Source: Brachionus koreanus
Lineage: Eukaryota > Rotifera > Eurotatoria > Ploima > Brachionidae
Length of the DNA stretch: 64,000 nucleotides
Reading direction: 5' to 3'
NCBI GenBank assembly: GCA_016987375.1
Contig: PJRA01000453.1
Span: 983,517 to 1,047,516 of the forward strand
Under the pieces are notes generated by a model, which was not told the DNA's origin, did no database searches, and was given only the letters and a program-made list of their open reading frames with translations. Positions 48,175-59,864 of the stretch are shown piece by piece (the stretch's first letter is position 1; every line of letters begins with the position of its first letter). The position numbers were made by a program, and so were the translations under genes.

Positions 48175-50416
48175 AGGGTCTTAAAACTTGTTTTCGGCTT
48201 AAATAAATCTTATGTAAAGCACATGCAAATTAGTAATCAAAAAAAAATTTTATTTATAAGAACATAGCAACAAACGATATATAAATCCAAAGGTAGCTAT
48301 GAAAAAAATAAAATAGCATTCAAGTCACAATTGGCAGTGTTTTTGCGAATCTTTGTATTTTTGCTTTGTTTTGATTCTATTAGTGGTTGTGTGTGACGCA
48401 ATTATAATCAAGTTATTGTTTAGTTCAGCCAGACTTGTTCAAAAACTAAGCTAGGTTAGTTTCGATCAATTTTTATTTTAAGATGTTAGTCGACTTTTGC
48501 CAACTAAGCAATTAAAATATCGAGTGTCTCCTAAATTTTTGATGAATATTTTTTATTTTAGGTTGTTTGATAAAAAAAAATTTTTGACAGAAAAATGTTA
48601 ATTTTATTAGCGTTTATGCTGAATTGGGAAACTTTGCTATTCTAGCAATCAGCAGTTTTTAATTAAAACTCAAAAACGCATTATTCGAAGGCTAAGAAAG
48701 TTTTCTCATTAAATATTTTTTTCGCTAAGCCGAATTAGAACCATATGAGAATGAAATCACTTTTTTGTCGCTCAAACAGAGCTTAACTGTCATTAACGAA
48801 AAGTTTAATTAAAATAAAATTCTTAATTGCATTATCTATTCAGTTGATGAATGTATAAATAAGCAGTCAATTGTCAGATAAAACGAAAGTGCAACAAAAA
48901 AAATCAAAAGAAAAAAAACTATGCGCCATGTTCAAGCTATTGCTGTAGATGTGCGTTCATCAAACAGAGTCGCATTTAATCTATCTGCAAATATTTTGCT
49001 TAGGATTAGCTACAATTGTTAATCAGCTATATTTTGTTTCCTAGGTGTTACGTAACTAATTATAAACAAATCTATTGCTCTTCATTTCTGTTACGTAATC
49101 GCCCAAATTTTCAATATTCGTTTTCCCATTTTAGCTATTTTATTTTATTTTTGTCTAGTTTCTTTTTCATTTTCAGAAAAATATAAAAAATTTCATAATT
49201 TGAAATTTTAATAAATTATTCATGTCTGAGCTTCAAATTTGCGTCAAAAAATCCTAAAGTTTATCAAAATTAGATAAACAACAATGTCTATAGTTTAGCG
49301 AATTATCTCTAGTTAAAATTTTTTTTTTTTTAAATTATTTTGACGCATTAATATCATTCATATCTAAAAATTTAAATAGAACAGTTTAAATAAAAAGTTG
49401 GAATTTTGTTTTATTTTACTTTAATATCAAAATTTAACTATTCACTTAAAATCTTACGCAAGATTACACAACTATTGATCAGACTTGGCTTAATTGATTA
49501 TTTTTTTAAGCTCAACATCATTATTTATTCAGCTAAGCAATTTGTTGAGTTATCAAATTTTCTTTAAATAAATTAACTCGAATAGAAATTGCTCTATATA
49601 ACGCTAAGATCTTGTTAGATCTTATTAGTTAATTTTCAAAAAAAAAAATTTTTTTAATTTCAAGAAAAATTTTAAAATAAAAATTATATTTAAATTTTTT
49701 TTTTATTTTTCAAATATTTGCTTTTTTTTCTAATTACTTTTGTGATGTTCTAACAGAGAAAATTCAAATGATTATATAATATTTTTTTCTTATTAATAAT
49801 TATAGATTTAAGCTAAGTTAACATTTCCTACAAAATTTTGAACAAGTCTTTTTTCTTAGAGGCATATTAGCTTTTTCAAATTAAATAAGAAAAAGAGAGA
49901 GAGAGAAAAAAAAGATTATTTTTTCAAGTACTTTTTTTAATGTTGAAAAAACAAAACTTACAAGATCTTACAAATTTTAACTCATTTTTAAAAATCAGCG
50001 ATCTTGTAAGGTTGTCTAATTTGCGAATAGAAAAAACTAAAAAAAAGCTGGATAAATAGAATTTTGATGATACTTATCTATTAGGTCAAGCATACCAAAC
50101 ACCGCCCCGGCATAAATAGCCTACAAATACCAAATATTGATTTTATTTTGATTATTAAATTAGATTTTATCGTTTTGTTGTTGATGGTATTGTTGATTTT
50201 TTTTCTTAATTCATTTTTTTCTGGGTTGCAAAACAATAATTTAATTAGCATAATGCAACTCCAAGTTCTAGAGTTGCTCTCCTTTGCTCTTGTTTTTTTT
50301 TTCTTTTCTCTCTCGCTCATGATTCAAACAAAATTAGGACAGAGCATTTTAAAAATTGTTAATTTTTGTGTGTGTTTAAAATAGACAAACATAGTTTTTT
50401 GTTGTTGTTGTTTTTA

Positions 50417-51697
50417 ATGTCGTTCGAATTAAGCGAAGCGATTGGCATGGCCGACACAGAAGTAGAGATGGCGCGTTACGGGCTCGGCACCGGCCTCAAG
50501 CGTCAGTCATGCGCCATCAAGTCAAATTTGAACCAATTGGCCAGCATGCCCAAGAGCTCGAATGCCAAGGTATTTCTCACCAATAATCCAAAGTCGTCGA
50601 CTTACTCGTCTTCGTCGAACACGTCCTCGTCGTCGTCCACCGGCTCCAACGAATCAGCCATACCGCTCAGTTTGAAAAAAGCTCTGTGCAAACAGAAGAG
50701 CGTTGAGTGCGCCGCCACCGCCACCGCCACCGCCACCGCCGCCTGCACACCTACCACCAATGCTACCTCATTGCCGGCCGCCAAAAACTTCAACATTGAA
50801 AACGAACTAATCAAGTACACAAAAAACTTGCAAATAACCAACAATTACTTGAGCTCGTACAAGCTCGGCGATCACATTCGCAACGGCGGCTTCTCCGAAA
50901 TCTACGAAGGCCATCGTGTCAAGTCCAACGACCGGGTCATTATCAAACTAATACCCAAGGACAGAACCAAAAATTGGCTCATGGTTCACAACAAAAAGTA
51001 TCCAGCTGAAATTCTATTGCACAAAATGAGCAACAATGTGAACGGCGTGGTAAAGATGCTCGAATTTTTTGAACAAGATCGCGAATGGGTCATTGTAATG
51101 CCAAAGATAAACAACTGTGTCGATTTGTTCGACTATCTTGAGTCGAAGAACAAGGGACGCTTGTGCGAGAGAGAAGCTTGCTATTTTTTCAAGCAGCTGA
51201 TTCGCATCAACATGGACTTGTTCACTCATGGCATTGTGCATCGAGACATAAAGTCCGAAAATTTGCTCGTCGAGTTGGACACAATGAAGCTGATACTGAT
51301 CGACTTCGGTGCTTCGGCCATATCAAGACAAAATCAAGCGCAACACCAACAGTACTATACTGACTTTCACGGCACACGTCAATACAAACCGCCAGAGTAC
51401 ATCATGCACAAGAAGTACACCGCTCAGTCGTCCACCATTTGGACCTTGGGCATATTGTTGTACGACATGTGCAATGGCCAATTGCCGTTCGAAACCGAAC
51501 AGGACATTCTGGAGTACAACATTCAAATGAAGACAAACTTGTCTGACGAGTACAAAGAATTGTTGTTCGATTGTTTGAAAAGGGATCCGATGATGCGGCC
51601 TGTGCTCAACGATCTCTTATTTTATCAATGGGTCAAGTTGTATGGAGACTTTGTGCCAAATGGCGTTGATCAACAAACAAAACTGGACGTTAAATGA
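50417..51697 (+). CDS. PIM-family Ser/Thr protein kinase
   Basis: 426 aa from the ATG at 50417. The upstream in-frame stretch begins at a near-cognate codon and looks like 5' UTR. The N-terminal 145 residues are Ser/Ala/Thr-rich and disordered. The kinase domain spans about 147-415: LGDHIRNGGFSEIYEG (Gly loop), RVIIKLIPKD (Lys), VNGVVKMLEFFEQ, CVDLFDYLESKNKGRL, GIVHRDIKSENLLVEL (catalytic loop, about 274), LIDFGAS (DFG, about 295), DFHGTRQYKPPEYI (activation segment) and WTLGILLYDMCNGQLPFE. IVHRDIKSEN, FHGTR.Y.PPEW/Y and LFDYL/I match PIM kinases best. PIM kinases are constitutively active and controlled by abundance. The codons are strikingly GC-rich versus neighbouring genes. Single exon. 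Confidence 0.92.
   Translation: MSFELSEAIGMADTEVEMARYGLGTGLKRQSCAIKSNLNQLASMPKSSNAKVFLTNNPKSSTYSSSSNTSSSSSTGSNESAIPLSLKKALCKQKSVECAATATATATAACTPTTNATSLPAAKNFNIENELIKYTKNLQITNNYLSSYKLGDHIRNGGFSEIYEGHRVKSNDRVIIKLIPKDRTKNWLMVHNKKYPAEILLHKMSNNVNGVVKMLEFFEQDREWVIVMPKINNCVDLFDYLESKNKGRLCEREACYFFKQLIRINMDLFTHGIVHRDIKSENLLVELDTMKLILIDFGASAISRQNQAQHQQYYTDFHGTRQYKPPEYIMHKKYTAQSSTIWTLGILLYDMCNGQLPFETEQDILEYNIQMKTNLSDEYKELLFDCLKRDPMMRPVLNDLLFYQWVKLYGDFVPNGVDQQTKLDVK
50708..50744 (+). repeat. GCCACC hexanucleotide repeat in the kinase coding region
   Basis: In-frame GCC-ACC units encode an alternating Ala-Thr run (about residues 98-108) in the disordered N-terminus. It is probably length-polymorphic. Confidence 0.8.
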
Positions 51698-53683
51698 ATC
51701 TCAGTGACTATTAAATTATTGTTTTAATTTTTTCGATCAATATTTTTGTAAATGTTTATAATGTTCAATTGAGAGTGCAATCAGTGTGCGCTGAATGTGT
51801 GTGAATTTTGATTATCAATCTATTGACGACGTACTACTGATTAGCCAACTTAACACGAAAGCTTTATGTATATTAATAACAATTTTATACAAATATATAT
51901 TTATATAAGTTTTTCTCTCTCTTTACTTTTTTTTTTTTTTGTCGTTCTTAAGACTTCATTTTTTAATGATTTTTTGAAATTTTTGTATTTAATTAAAGTT
52001 TTTTTTCTAATAAAATTTTATGCAAGTTATTCACTTTTCTTAGCTGATAACAACAAAAAATCTCGCATCAAATAGATAACACTAGTTAATTTAATTGGAA
52101 AAACTATTGTTTTAACTTTACTATGATTTGAATGAAATGATATGAATCTAAATGTTCTGTTCGCTTAAATTGAAAAAATTTCCAACTCTTTTTTTTCTCA
52201 TAAAATATTCTCTACACTCATTGAAAATTAAAATAAATGTTTTCTAGTTGAGAAAAAAAATTCTGATTAAATCAAACTTTTCCTTCTATCTTCATCCATA
52301 AGCTTACAATTAACTATTCTGAAAACGAATACTATTTTAGCTTAGCTAGCATTAACAAAAATAGCTCAAATTCAACTAATAAAATTTTTTGATTTAAGTT
52401 CTATTATTTAAAAACAAATCGATCCAGCAATGAAATTTAAATTTTCCTAGAAAAAGATCTCAATTTTATCTAGGTATATAATTTTGTTAGGTTTTTTTTT
52501 TTTTGGAAAACAGCTTAAAAATGCCTAGTTAAAAATTGTGCTCAGACTTGTTGAAAAATCAAGTTCGTTTTTAAAGTCAACGAGTTATAAAAAACGATTT
52601 TAATTTTATTTCGAACAAATTTTAAGGAAAAAAACATAATTCTTATCTAAAATTTCTATTTTTAAATGCTATTTTTCCAAATTAATTAGTAAATTAATTA
52701 GCTCTTCAAGTTGTCGTTGAAACAGATAAATTTACATTCAAGAGTAAATAATCACAAAAATCATATTCCAAAAATGCCTTTTTTGTTACTGTAGCAACAG
52801 AAGACATGGAAAAAATTATTTCTTTACTTACATAAAATATCTAACTAAAGAAACAAATAAAAAAGTACTCATACAATCAAACTGAATTTTGATTTTTGAA
52901 ATCTTTTTTAATGGAATAAAACAAATTGACAGTCACTTTCAATCTTTAGAATTAAATTGAAAAGCTATGCTAGCATGTTAAAACAAATAGGAAATACAAA
53001 AAGTCTTATTTCAACCATTTAATACATGAATATTTTGCAAATCTAAATGAATATTAGAATAAATAAATTAAAATAAAAAACTTAGAAAAATAAAATCGAT
53101 AGTCAAACAATAAATGTTTTGATAAAAAAAAAATTATCAAAATCTCTTTTAAATATAAATAGAAGAAAAAAATATAATAAAATATATTTTTTGTTAAGAG
53201 AAAACTCTAGCGAAGATAAAAAATGTTTTTTTTTTTTTTTCTAAAATGGTGAATTTATTCAAATAAGGGTGTGATCAAACTTAATTATTTGATATTTTAA
53301 AATTGCTTTTTTTTTTTTTCAAACAGACACATTGAGGATAAATCGTCAAAAAAAAGAACATTTAAAAACGAATTATTCACTATTTGAATTTTTTTTTTTT
53401 TAAAAGACATAAATTACAATAATTTCATTTATTCATTAGTATTATTTTGTAATTTAAGCCTAAAACATATCATACCTTGAAATTTAATTTAAACTATTCA
53501 TTAAAAGCTTTTATGGGAAAATCATCATTTTTTTTTAACTTTTAATAATTTAAATTGGCAATTGAACAAAAAAATTTAATAAAAATTAAAGCAAAACATT
53601 AAAATAATTAACATTCAAGTGCAGTGTCGAATAAAAAAATAGGCACTTCTTATGGAATATTTGTCCATTCATTTACAAATCAT
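51698..53683. other. Intergenic spacer
   Basis: Convergent 3' flanks of the kinase and the Ser-rich gene. The kinase 3' UTR is probably long, since non-homopolymer sequence continues to about 51870. Only T/A tracts and no coding signal beyond. Confidence 0.4.
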
Positions 53684-54553
53684 CTATTCAGCAAAAGTAA
53701 CTGTTTTTTTAGGCAAAAAAGGCGATGCAAAGCTCAGACCCTTAGGCGGGTTGGCAAATTTTTTTCTATTGACTAAAATTGATTTTGACGGCGTATTAGC
53801 TTGTCCATTCAGACTCGAACTGGAGTAATTACGATTAAGATTGTTCAATGAGGATGATTGAAAATCTTTGGTTAGGCCACTTTTGTAGCTTTCACTTCTA
53901 ATCGGTTCAGCAAAGCATACTTTACCAATATAAAGTGGCTTTTTTAGTTCAGAATCGAATCTATTTTTATTCTCTTTGATTGTTGTGTACTGATTATTTA
54001 GGGACTTATATGGTGATGGAGAAGGTTCTCGGGAGTTAACAGTGTAATTGTTTCTAGAAGCACTATTTGGCCTAAGAACCGAAGACACTGATCCAACTCC
54101 GGAATTAGCCGATGAAATATTTTTGAGGTAGCTTGAGGAATTGCGAATTACGGGCAGAGTGAAACCACTGCCATCTTTTTGGTAATAAACTGGAAGTGAA
54201 GTTGCTGTTTCATTAGAGTCATTTGGTTGAAAATATGAATTTGATGAAGAGATAAGAGTTGGCTTGTTAGACGAATTGTTCAATACACGAGCTACATATT
54301 TTCCTGTATTGTCTGCTGATCTTATTGAGACTGGAGATGCGGGTGCTCGTCTAAAATAGGAAAAATTCGTAGGCTTTGAATTTTCGACTCCAAAGTGATG
54401 AACAGGAATATTGGTTCGCACAGAACCTACTAAGTCGTTTCTTGAAGATGAAAGTGATGATGAGCGAGGTTGACGAATCGATATTGGACTCCGTCGAGAT
54501 GACTGAAATATACCAGAATTTGGAAGCCTGGTCTTTATTTCAAAAATATTCAT
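53684..54553 (-). CDS. Ser-rich disordered protein with two PP1-docking-like motifs
   Basis: 289 aa from the ATG at 54553. I prefer it over the ATG at 54598 because a TTATTTAG acceptor ends at 54562. The protein is rich in Ser, Asn, Pro and Arg (SSRRSPISIRQPRSSSLSSS; SREPSPSPYKS) with no globular domain, membrane segment or signal. Two matches to the RVxF protein phosphatase 1 docking pattern occur: GKVCFAE in the middle and KKTVTFAE at the extreme C-terminus. A KSIL motif (TPSKSILVNRKKF) lies before the second. KxIL plus VTF near each other is seen in several PP1 regulators. Long open frame and conserved-looking C-end support a real gene. Family unrecognised. Confidence 0.7.
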   Translation of the reverse strand: MNIFEIKTRLPNSGIFQSSRRSPISIRQPRSSSLSSSRNDLVGSVRTNIPVHHFGVENSKPTNFSYFRRAPASPVSIRSADNTGKYVARVLNNSSNKPTLISSSNSYFQPNDSNETATSLPVYYQKDGSGFTLPVIRNSSSYLKNISSANSGVGSVSSVLRPNSASRNNYTVNSREPSPSPYKSLNNQYTTIKENKNRFDSELKKPLYIGKVCFAEPIRSESYKSGLTKDFQSSSLNNLNRNYSSSSLNGQANTPSKSILVNRKKFANPPKGLSFASPFLPKKTVTFAE

Positions 54554-54561
54554 TTCAATTT

Positions 54562-56911
54562 CTAAATAAATAACTAAATTAAAAAACCGTACATACATTT
54601 TTTTTATTAAATTTCAAAGAGATTGGGATTAATTTCTTTAGAAAAATTAAATCAATCTTTTAATGCATACACCTTTAAGTTGTTATTATAAGAAATTTTT
54701 TTTTTTTTCTAGTATAAAAAATGTGTTTCGGATAAATAGGTTTTCAGGCAAAAATTGTATAAACAAAGAGTTCCTTTTACATAAAGCCCTTGAAAAAAAA
54801 AATTTTTTTTTGTCCATTATTATTTAAAAACAAATTTTAAATTTGCACAACTTAAAAGGTAAATTTTAACTAGCTTTTCACTGATAAAGGTGACTTAAAC
54901 GGATGAGAAAAATATTTAAGAAAAAATGCTATGACGTCAACTAAACTTACTAATTTCAAAGCTTATTTATTTAAGACTAGGAAAAAAAAATTTAATTCAA
55001 AACAAATCTTTAAAAAAAATCGAAGCTTTATACAAAAATTAAATTGATTTTTGAGCCAAAATTAGCTTTTAATCTTAACAAACAAGCTATCTAAGCAGAA
55101 TTTATTTTTAGATAAAATCAGCACTAAGTTAAATTGTCCTTAAATTTGCTACTAATCGCATCTATCTTAAGATAGTCATGTAAAATTATTTATTGCAGCC
55201 TTAATAAATAAAACTTTATCGAATATTTGATATCCTTTCCTATATTTGCTTTAAATAAAATATTCCTATTTAACAGTATAAATAATTAAATTATTTTTTG
55301 TTTTTTTTCTTTTCACTCAGCCTTAAATCGATGCTTATAATCTGCGTAAAATGTTAATAATATAAATAATAGTAATAATAATAAATCTATAATCTATTGA
55401 TATAAACCATGATGGTAAAATTCAATCAAGCTTTAATTAAATGTTAATCTTAATCAAAGCAATGCAGATACTTTTTCTTCTATTTGCCAAAGTCTTACAC
55501 ATTCTCCTTGAATAAATTTTCTTTTAAAACACTTGTTTAATTTATGTAGCTGGCAAAGTAGCTAGCTATTAGAACATTTAAAAGCAAACATGCGGGATCA
55601 AACTATTTTTTCTTTTTTTAAAGATACTTTTTTTTTATAAAAGGCGTTAATGCCGAACACGCTTCTATGCCGAATATTGAATTGAAAGTCATGAGCGTGT
55701 TCTCAAGGGTTTCTCTAATTTAATTTAAAATTTATAAAAATACCAAGTATGGGTTTAAATCTTTTATTCAAATACAACAATAGATAAAAAGAAAACTAAT
55801 GATTAACGAATTTGGCAATCAGAAAAGCTAGACGAAAAAAAAAGCCATAAAATAATTTATTTTTTCAATTTCGGATGACATTTAGAAAAAAATTTAAAAA
55901 GAAGAAAAAAGGTACAATCATTGAGTTATTGTTATATCTCTTATGTAACTTGATATCCCTATTTTAAATTTTAAATTTTTTTTGGAATTTGGTGAGAATA
56001 GTTTAGTTAAATATCAGTTTTAGAAATAAACTTTGTTCAAGACATTTTTTACACATTTGTCAATTACTTTTGGATAGTGGCCTAAAATAAAATTGTTTTT
56101 TTTCCTAAAAAATTATGTAATAGACACCCAAAAAAACAATAATCAATATTCAATGAGTGTAAGCAAGCCCGGTAAATTAAATTGTCTTTGAATTTATTCA
56201 GCACCTGTTCTAGGTTAATTAAAACTGGCACAAACAATATATCATAACCACTATAATATTAGTAATAATTAAAAAAGATGATTTAAAATATCTAATAGAC
56301 TCATTTTAGCTTTTATATTTTCCAAATGATTCATTATGTTCATTAAAATAAACACCTATTTATTCTCAAATCGTTTGTAACATATTTTCCCATTTTGATA
56401 CTTTAATGAATCTAAAAATTTAAAAGATAATTTATTCAAAAGTAAAATTTAGCTTTAAACTCATTTTCAATTTTTTATTAATAAATAAAATGAAAAAACC
56501 AAAATATATATCTTAAAGTTTGAGTCTTTTTTATTAATTAATCTAATATATCATATTTTGAAAAATAAATTGAATATCAAAAAAATTATTTATTTAATTG
56601 GAAGCACATACTTTGAAGCGCTTTTTTTCATAAAATTAAGTAACGCAAAATCGTTCAATTTTAAAAGTTCAAAAAGAATATTTTTTTTTTTAAAAACAGG
56701 AAAATTTTATTAAAAAAACGTAGAACTTAAAGTATATTATTTATTTTTTGTGTAGAAATCAATTAAAGAAAAGAGTGCTTTGTTTATTTGATTATTTTAA
56801 AGAATTTTTTATTAAATTTCTTTTTTTTTTTAATTAAAAAAAAGTTGACTACTAATTACTAACTAAAAATTTAGAAATTATTTATTCTAAACTTAATACA
56901 GATAATAAATT
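54562..56911. other. Intergenic spacer
   Basis: Between two minus-strand genes. AT-rich, with one TGACGTCA site (54932-54939) about 380 bp upstream of the Ser-rich gene. No genes or repeats recognised. Confidence 0.4.
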
Positions 56912-58132
56912 TTAGTCGGCCAGAATTATTTCCATCAAACAAATATTGTCTTTATTGGCCAGCGATATTTTGTTAATCAAATTTGAAAACAAATTTCTGA
57001 TTTCAATTTTGGAACAATTGGTGAAACCATATTTTAGGCAAAGCTGGATAATCTGGGCCAATCTTTCAAAGCTTTCAGAAAGCAATTTTTGACAAGCGCT
57101 TGAAATATGCTCATCTTTGAATTTAATTTGAGCTAAGAAATCGCCTAGTCGTTTTTCAATAGATTCTAAATTTTTCAAATTCAACAATTTAAAGTTTTCT
57201 TGACCGGCAGTGAGTAAATTAGACAAATTGTTTATTAGTTTTAGACTCAACAAATGAACTTTGAAGACCAAAGAGTTCAAATGTTGAATTTTTTCATCAC
57301 TTTGCTCTGGATTCAGTTTAACAGTTTCGAAATATTTTTTTACCGGGTACAAAACTGCTGTGTACAAAAGTCCTGGTAGGGGATTGAGCATATAAGAACT
57401 AAAGTGCGACAAATTTGTCTGGTATGCCAACAATGGTATTAAGGAATTTTTCTCAATCCAAATCTCAATTAAACTAAACATTTTGAACAAAAATTTGTCT
57501 TCATTTTTTATCATTTCATTAGCTAGCATATCTAGAATAATGCTCATAAAAAGACTGGCAAACAGGGGTGAAATATCGCAAAGATTGATTAGATTTTCCG
57601 GAATTAGACTACTGTCCGGGTTGTTATGCAAAAGAAAATGGTCTATGACCAGCTGTTCGAATATGGTCTGAATAACTTCATTTCCTATGTTGGTTATTAC
57701 CCATTTTGAAACAGTTTCTAGAGTTTTTTGGGCCTCTAGTGATATTGCATAGCTGAATAAAAGTTGGAGTGTGAATTTGGCTGTGTGTTGGTGGTAAAAA
57801 TCACCAAATAACAGGTCAAAAATAAAGTCTCGAATGCTAGTGTCATTCTCTGATTCAAAAAAATTCACAATGCAATCAATGCACTGAAGTTCTTGCATTC
57901 GATTTGTTTTCTTAAACAAGTTGAAAACTAAAAAAAAGTTTGTCTGATTTTAATTTTCAAATACTTTGATCCAAGTGTTTTGCTCTTGATTGTAGTCGTG
58001 ATACAATATGCATTTAAAGGCCAAAGTGCTTAGCTCGGCTCGTCCACATCGATTGTAGTTGTTGCGAATAAAAATAAGCGCTTTGTTTGCGCACTCTGGA
58101 AATTCTAGACCTAAAATTATTTTTGGATCCAT
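56912..58132 (-). CDS. INTS15: Integrator complex subunit 15 (C7orf26 homologue)
   Basis: Two exons, 58132-57965 and 57910-56912. They are joined in phase 0 by a 54-nt GT-AG intron (WIK|KTNRMQELQ). The acceptor TTTAAG is chosen because it keeps frame; the stronger TTTTTTTAG 14 nt earlier does not. The product is about 388 aa (human 449). RMQELQCIDCIVNFFES and SIRDFIFDLLF match human LQELQLLEIMCNYFQEQ and SVRQIIFSSLF. LNPLPGLLYTAV, VHLLSLKLINNL and SFERLAQIIQLCLKYG also align with C7orf26 segments. It is all-helical. INTS15 is a recently recognised Integrator subunit, part of the INTS10/13/14 module, acting in snRNA and promoter-proximal transcript cleavage. It lacks the Pro/His-rich tail of the human protein. 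Divergent from MUL1. Confidence 0.88.
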
Positions 58133-58624
58133 TTTTTTTTCAAATTTAAAATTAAAAAAAAAATGAAATTAAAATTAACTTTAAATGAGCTTTAATTTGT
58201 TCGTTTTTTTTTTGATGGGAAAATTTTTTGATAATTTGAATGTTTTTGATAAATTTTTCAAATAAATAGACAAAAAATTAAACATGAATTTTAGTTTCAC
58301 CTGAACAAAAAAAAGTTAGCATAATTTCTATTTAAAAACAAAATTAAAAATTTAAAATTTAAAGATAAAAATTAAAAAAATGCAAATTTCTAATTAATTT
58401 TCTAATATTTTTGGTAAAAAATTATTCAAGTTTATTGGGAGGTTAGCCGTCTCATTGATTCAAGACAAAGAATAATTTTCTAAAAAATAGCTGTCTGGAA
58501 TAAAGACAAGTTTATTAAATTTTTTTCTTAAATATCAATTATATTATGTGAATTTTAAATTAGAGAGAAAAAAAATTCTAAATATATTCATAGCAACTGC
58601 AATATAAAATCCATTCTTAACATC
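58133..58624. promoter_or_regulatory. Bidirectional INTS15/MUL1 promoter region
   Basis: 492 bp between two divergent start codons, so both promoters must lie here. It is AT-rich throughout. No TATA or initiator element is distinctive. Confidence 0.5.
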
Positions 58625-59756
58625 ATGGAGTATCTCTTTTTGGGCTTTGATTCCATAATTATTTCATCTTTATATTATTTGTACAAAAAAAAACTAAAGA
58701 CTTTGTCTAACATACAGGTACAACAGAGACAATTTAAAGTGGAAAAAAAAATTGAGAAATTTTATTTTAAAGAATGCACCTACGATTGATTTGACCAAAA
58801 ATCAAATGCTAGATAATGAAGTGATCGATTATGGAATGATTGTGGGTGTTGTGAGCCCAGACCAGGCAGAATTAACCAGCATTTTTAACAAAAATGTCAA
58901 AGGAGTTATCCGTGTACTTGAATTACGACAATACGGCACTTCATTGAAAAACAATGTTTCCTACGACACCAATCGCTTGATTAGCCGAGTAGCCAACGAT
59001 GTACCATTTAGTCTGGTTGTTGCGGGTAATGTTCGGGTTCAGGTTGAGGACCCGCTCACAGCCCATTTTCTTCTAGAACATTTGGAATTAACCCACAAAA
59101 AATTCGAGCCGACCAAAGAGGGCTTATTAAAAAAGCTTTTTTCCTGTCTGGCCACCAATGAAACCATAAAAGGCATAGAAACATCCGAAACAATGCTCAA
59201 AAAAGGTACCCATTTGACCGCATTTGGTCGGATTGAAAAGCTGCCTAATGTTAACAGTTCATCATGGCTGTCGAGCTCGAAAATAAATTGTTTTAAAATA
59301 AGCAAGTCGTCTCTAAACGGAAACGAATTCATACTCACAAGACTTAGCCGATCGGCTCTCATAGAAAAATTTTCCAAATCAAGCAGAAACATACGAATAC
59401 TTTTGTATTTTTTTAGCTCACTAGGAGCTATCGCTGGAGCCTATTGTGCCTACAAGTATATAAGAGAGTATTTGGACAAGAAAAAAAGAGAGCGCAGAGT
59501 CGAAGAGGCCAGACAACAGAGGCTCAAAAATCAACGAGATCGAGCCAGACACTACGATGACGAATTGAACATGTCCGATCAAAATCAATCGGACCAATCG
59601 GCCTGTGTAATTTGTCTAATAAATCCAAGGGAATTAGTTTTGCTCGATTGCGGACATGTCTGCCTCTGCATGGACTGTTTTGAACGCATGCCCAATTCAA
59701 ATTGTCCAATTTGTAGACAAAGGTTCAGAACCTATGTTCCATGCTTTATTCCATAA
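58625..59756 (+). CDS. MUL1: Mitochondrial E3 ubiquitin/SUMO ligase MUL1 (MAPL)
   Basis: Exon 1 is 58625-58717 and exon 2 is 58773-59756, with a 55-nt intron (CAG|GTACAA...TTTAAAG). The product is 358 aa (human 352). N-terminal TM: LFLGFDSIIISSLYYLYKKK. The intermembrane BAM domain follows (about 45-225: YGMIVGVVSPDQ, GVIRVLEL, VPFSLV), with ETSETMLKKGTHLTAFGRI matching human ETEEMLKVGATLTGVGEL. The second TM is about 238-258 (LYFFSSLGAIAGAYCAYKYI), then a charged linker, then a C3HC4 RING at the C-end: CVICLINP, DCGHVCLCMDCF, CPICRQRF. It sits in the outer mitochondrial membrane with the RING in the cytosol, ubiquitinating or SUMOylating Drp1, mitofusin, Akt and others. Without exon 1 the first TM would be missed. 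Confidence 0.94.
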
Positions 59757-59862
59757 TTTATTTTATTAATATACAGAATAAATTTATTCTATAAAATTTT
59801 GAATGATTTTTATCAGTTTTTTTTTGTATTAAAATTTAAAAAATAAATGAAAATATTTTGTT

Positions 59863-59864
59863 NN
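59863..59864. other. Two ambiguous bases (N)
   Basis: Unresolved bases about 110 nt after the MUL1 stop codon. Probably a small scaffolding or polishing artefact. Confidence 0.99.

Larger units (their letters stand above)
44560..50416. other. Gene-poor 5.9 kb region upstream of the PIM-like kinase
   Basis: The longest spacer in the window. It contains a MITE-like element (45225-45564), a TG microsatellite (48149-48174), a GA run near 49897, and less AT-rich patches around 47200-47700 and 48050-49100 that may be regulatory. The frames at 46052-46267 and 50148-50384 are not called. A long 5' UTR or 5' exons of the kinase may lie here. Confidence 0.4.

Noticed and set aside
50417..51697. Horizontal transfer of the GC-rich kinase
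   Set aside because: The protein is an ordinary metazoan PIM-type kinase, and the gene starting at 63918 has the same codon bias.
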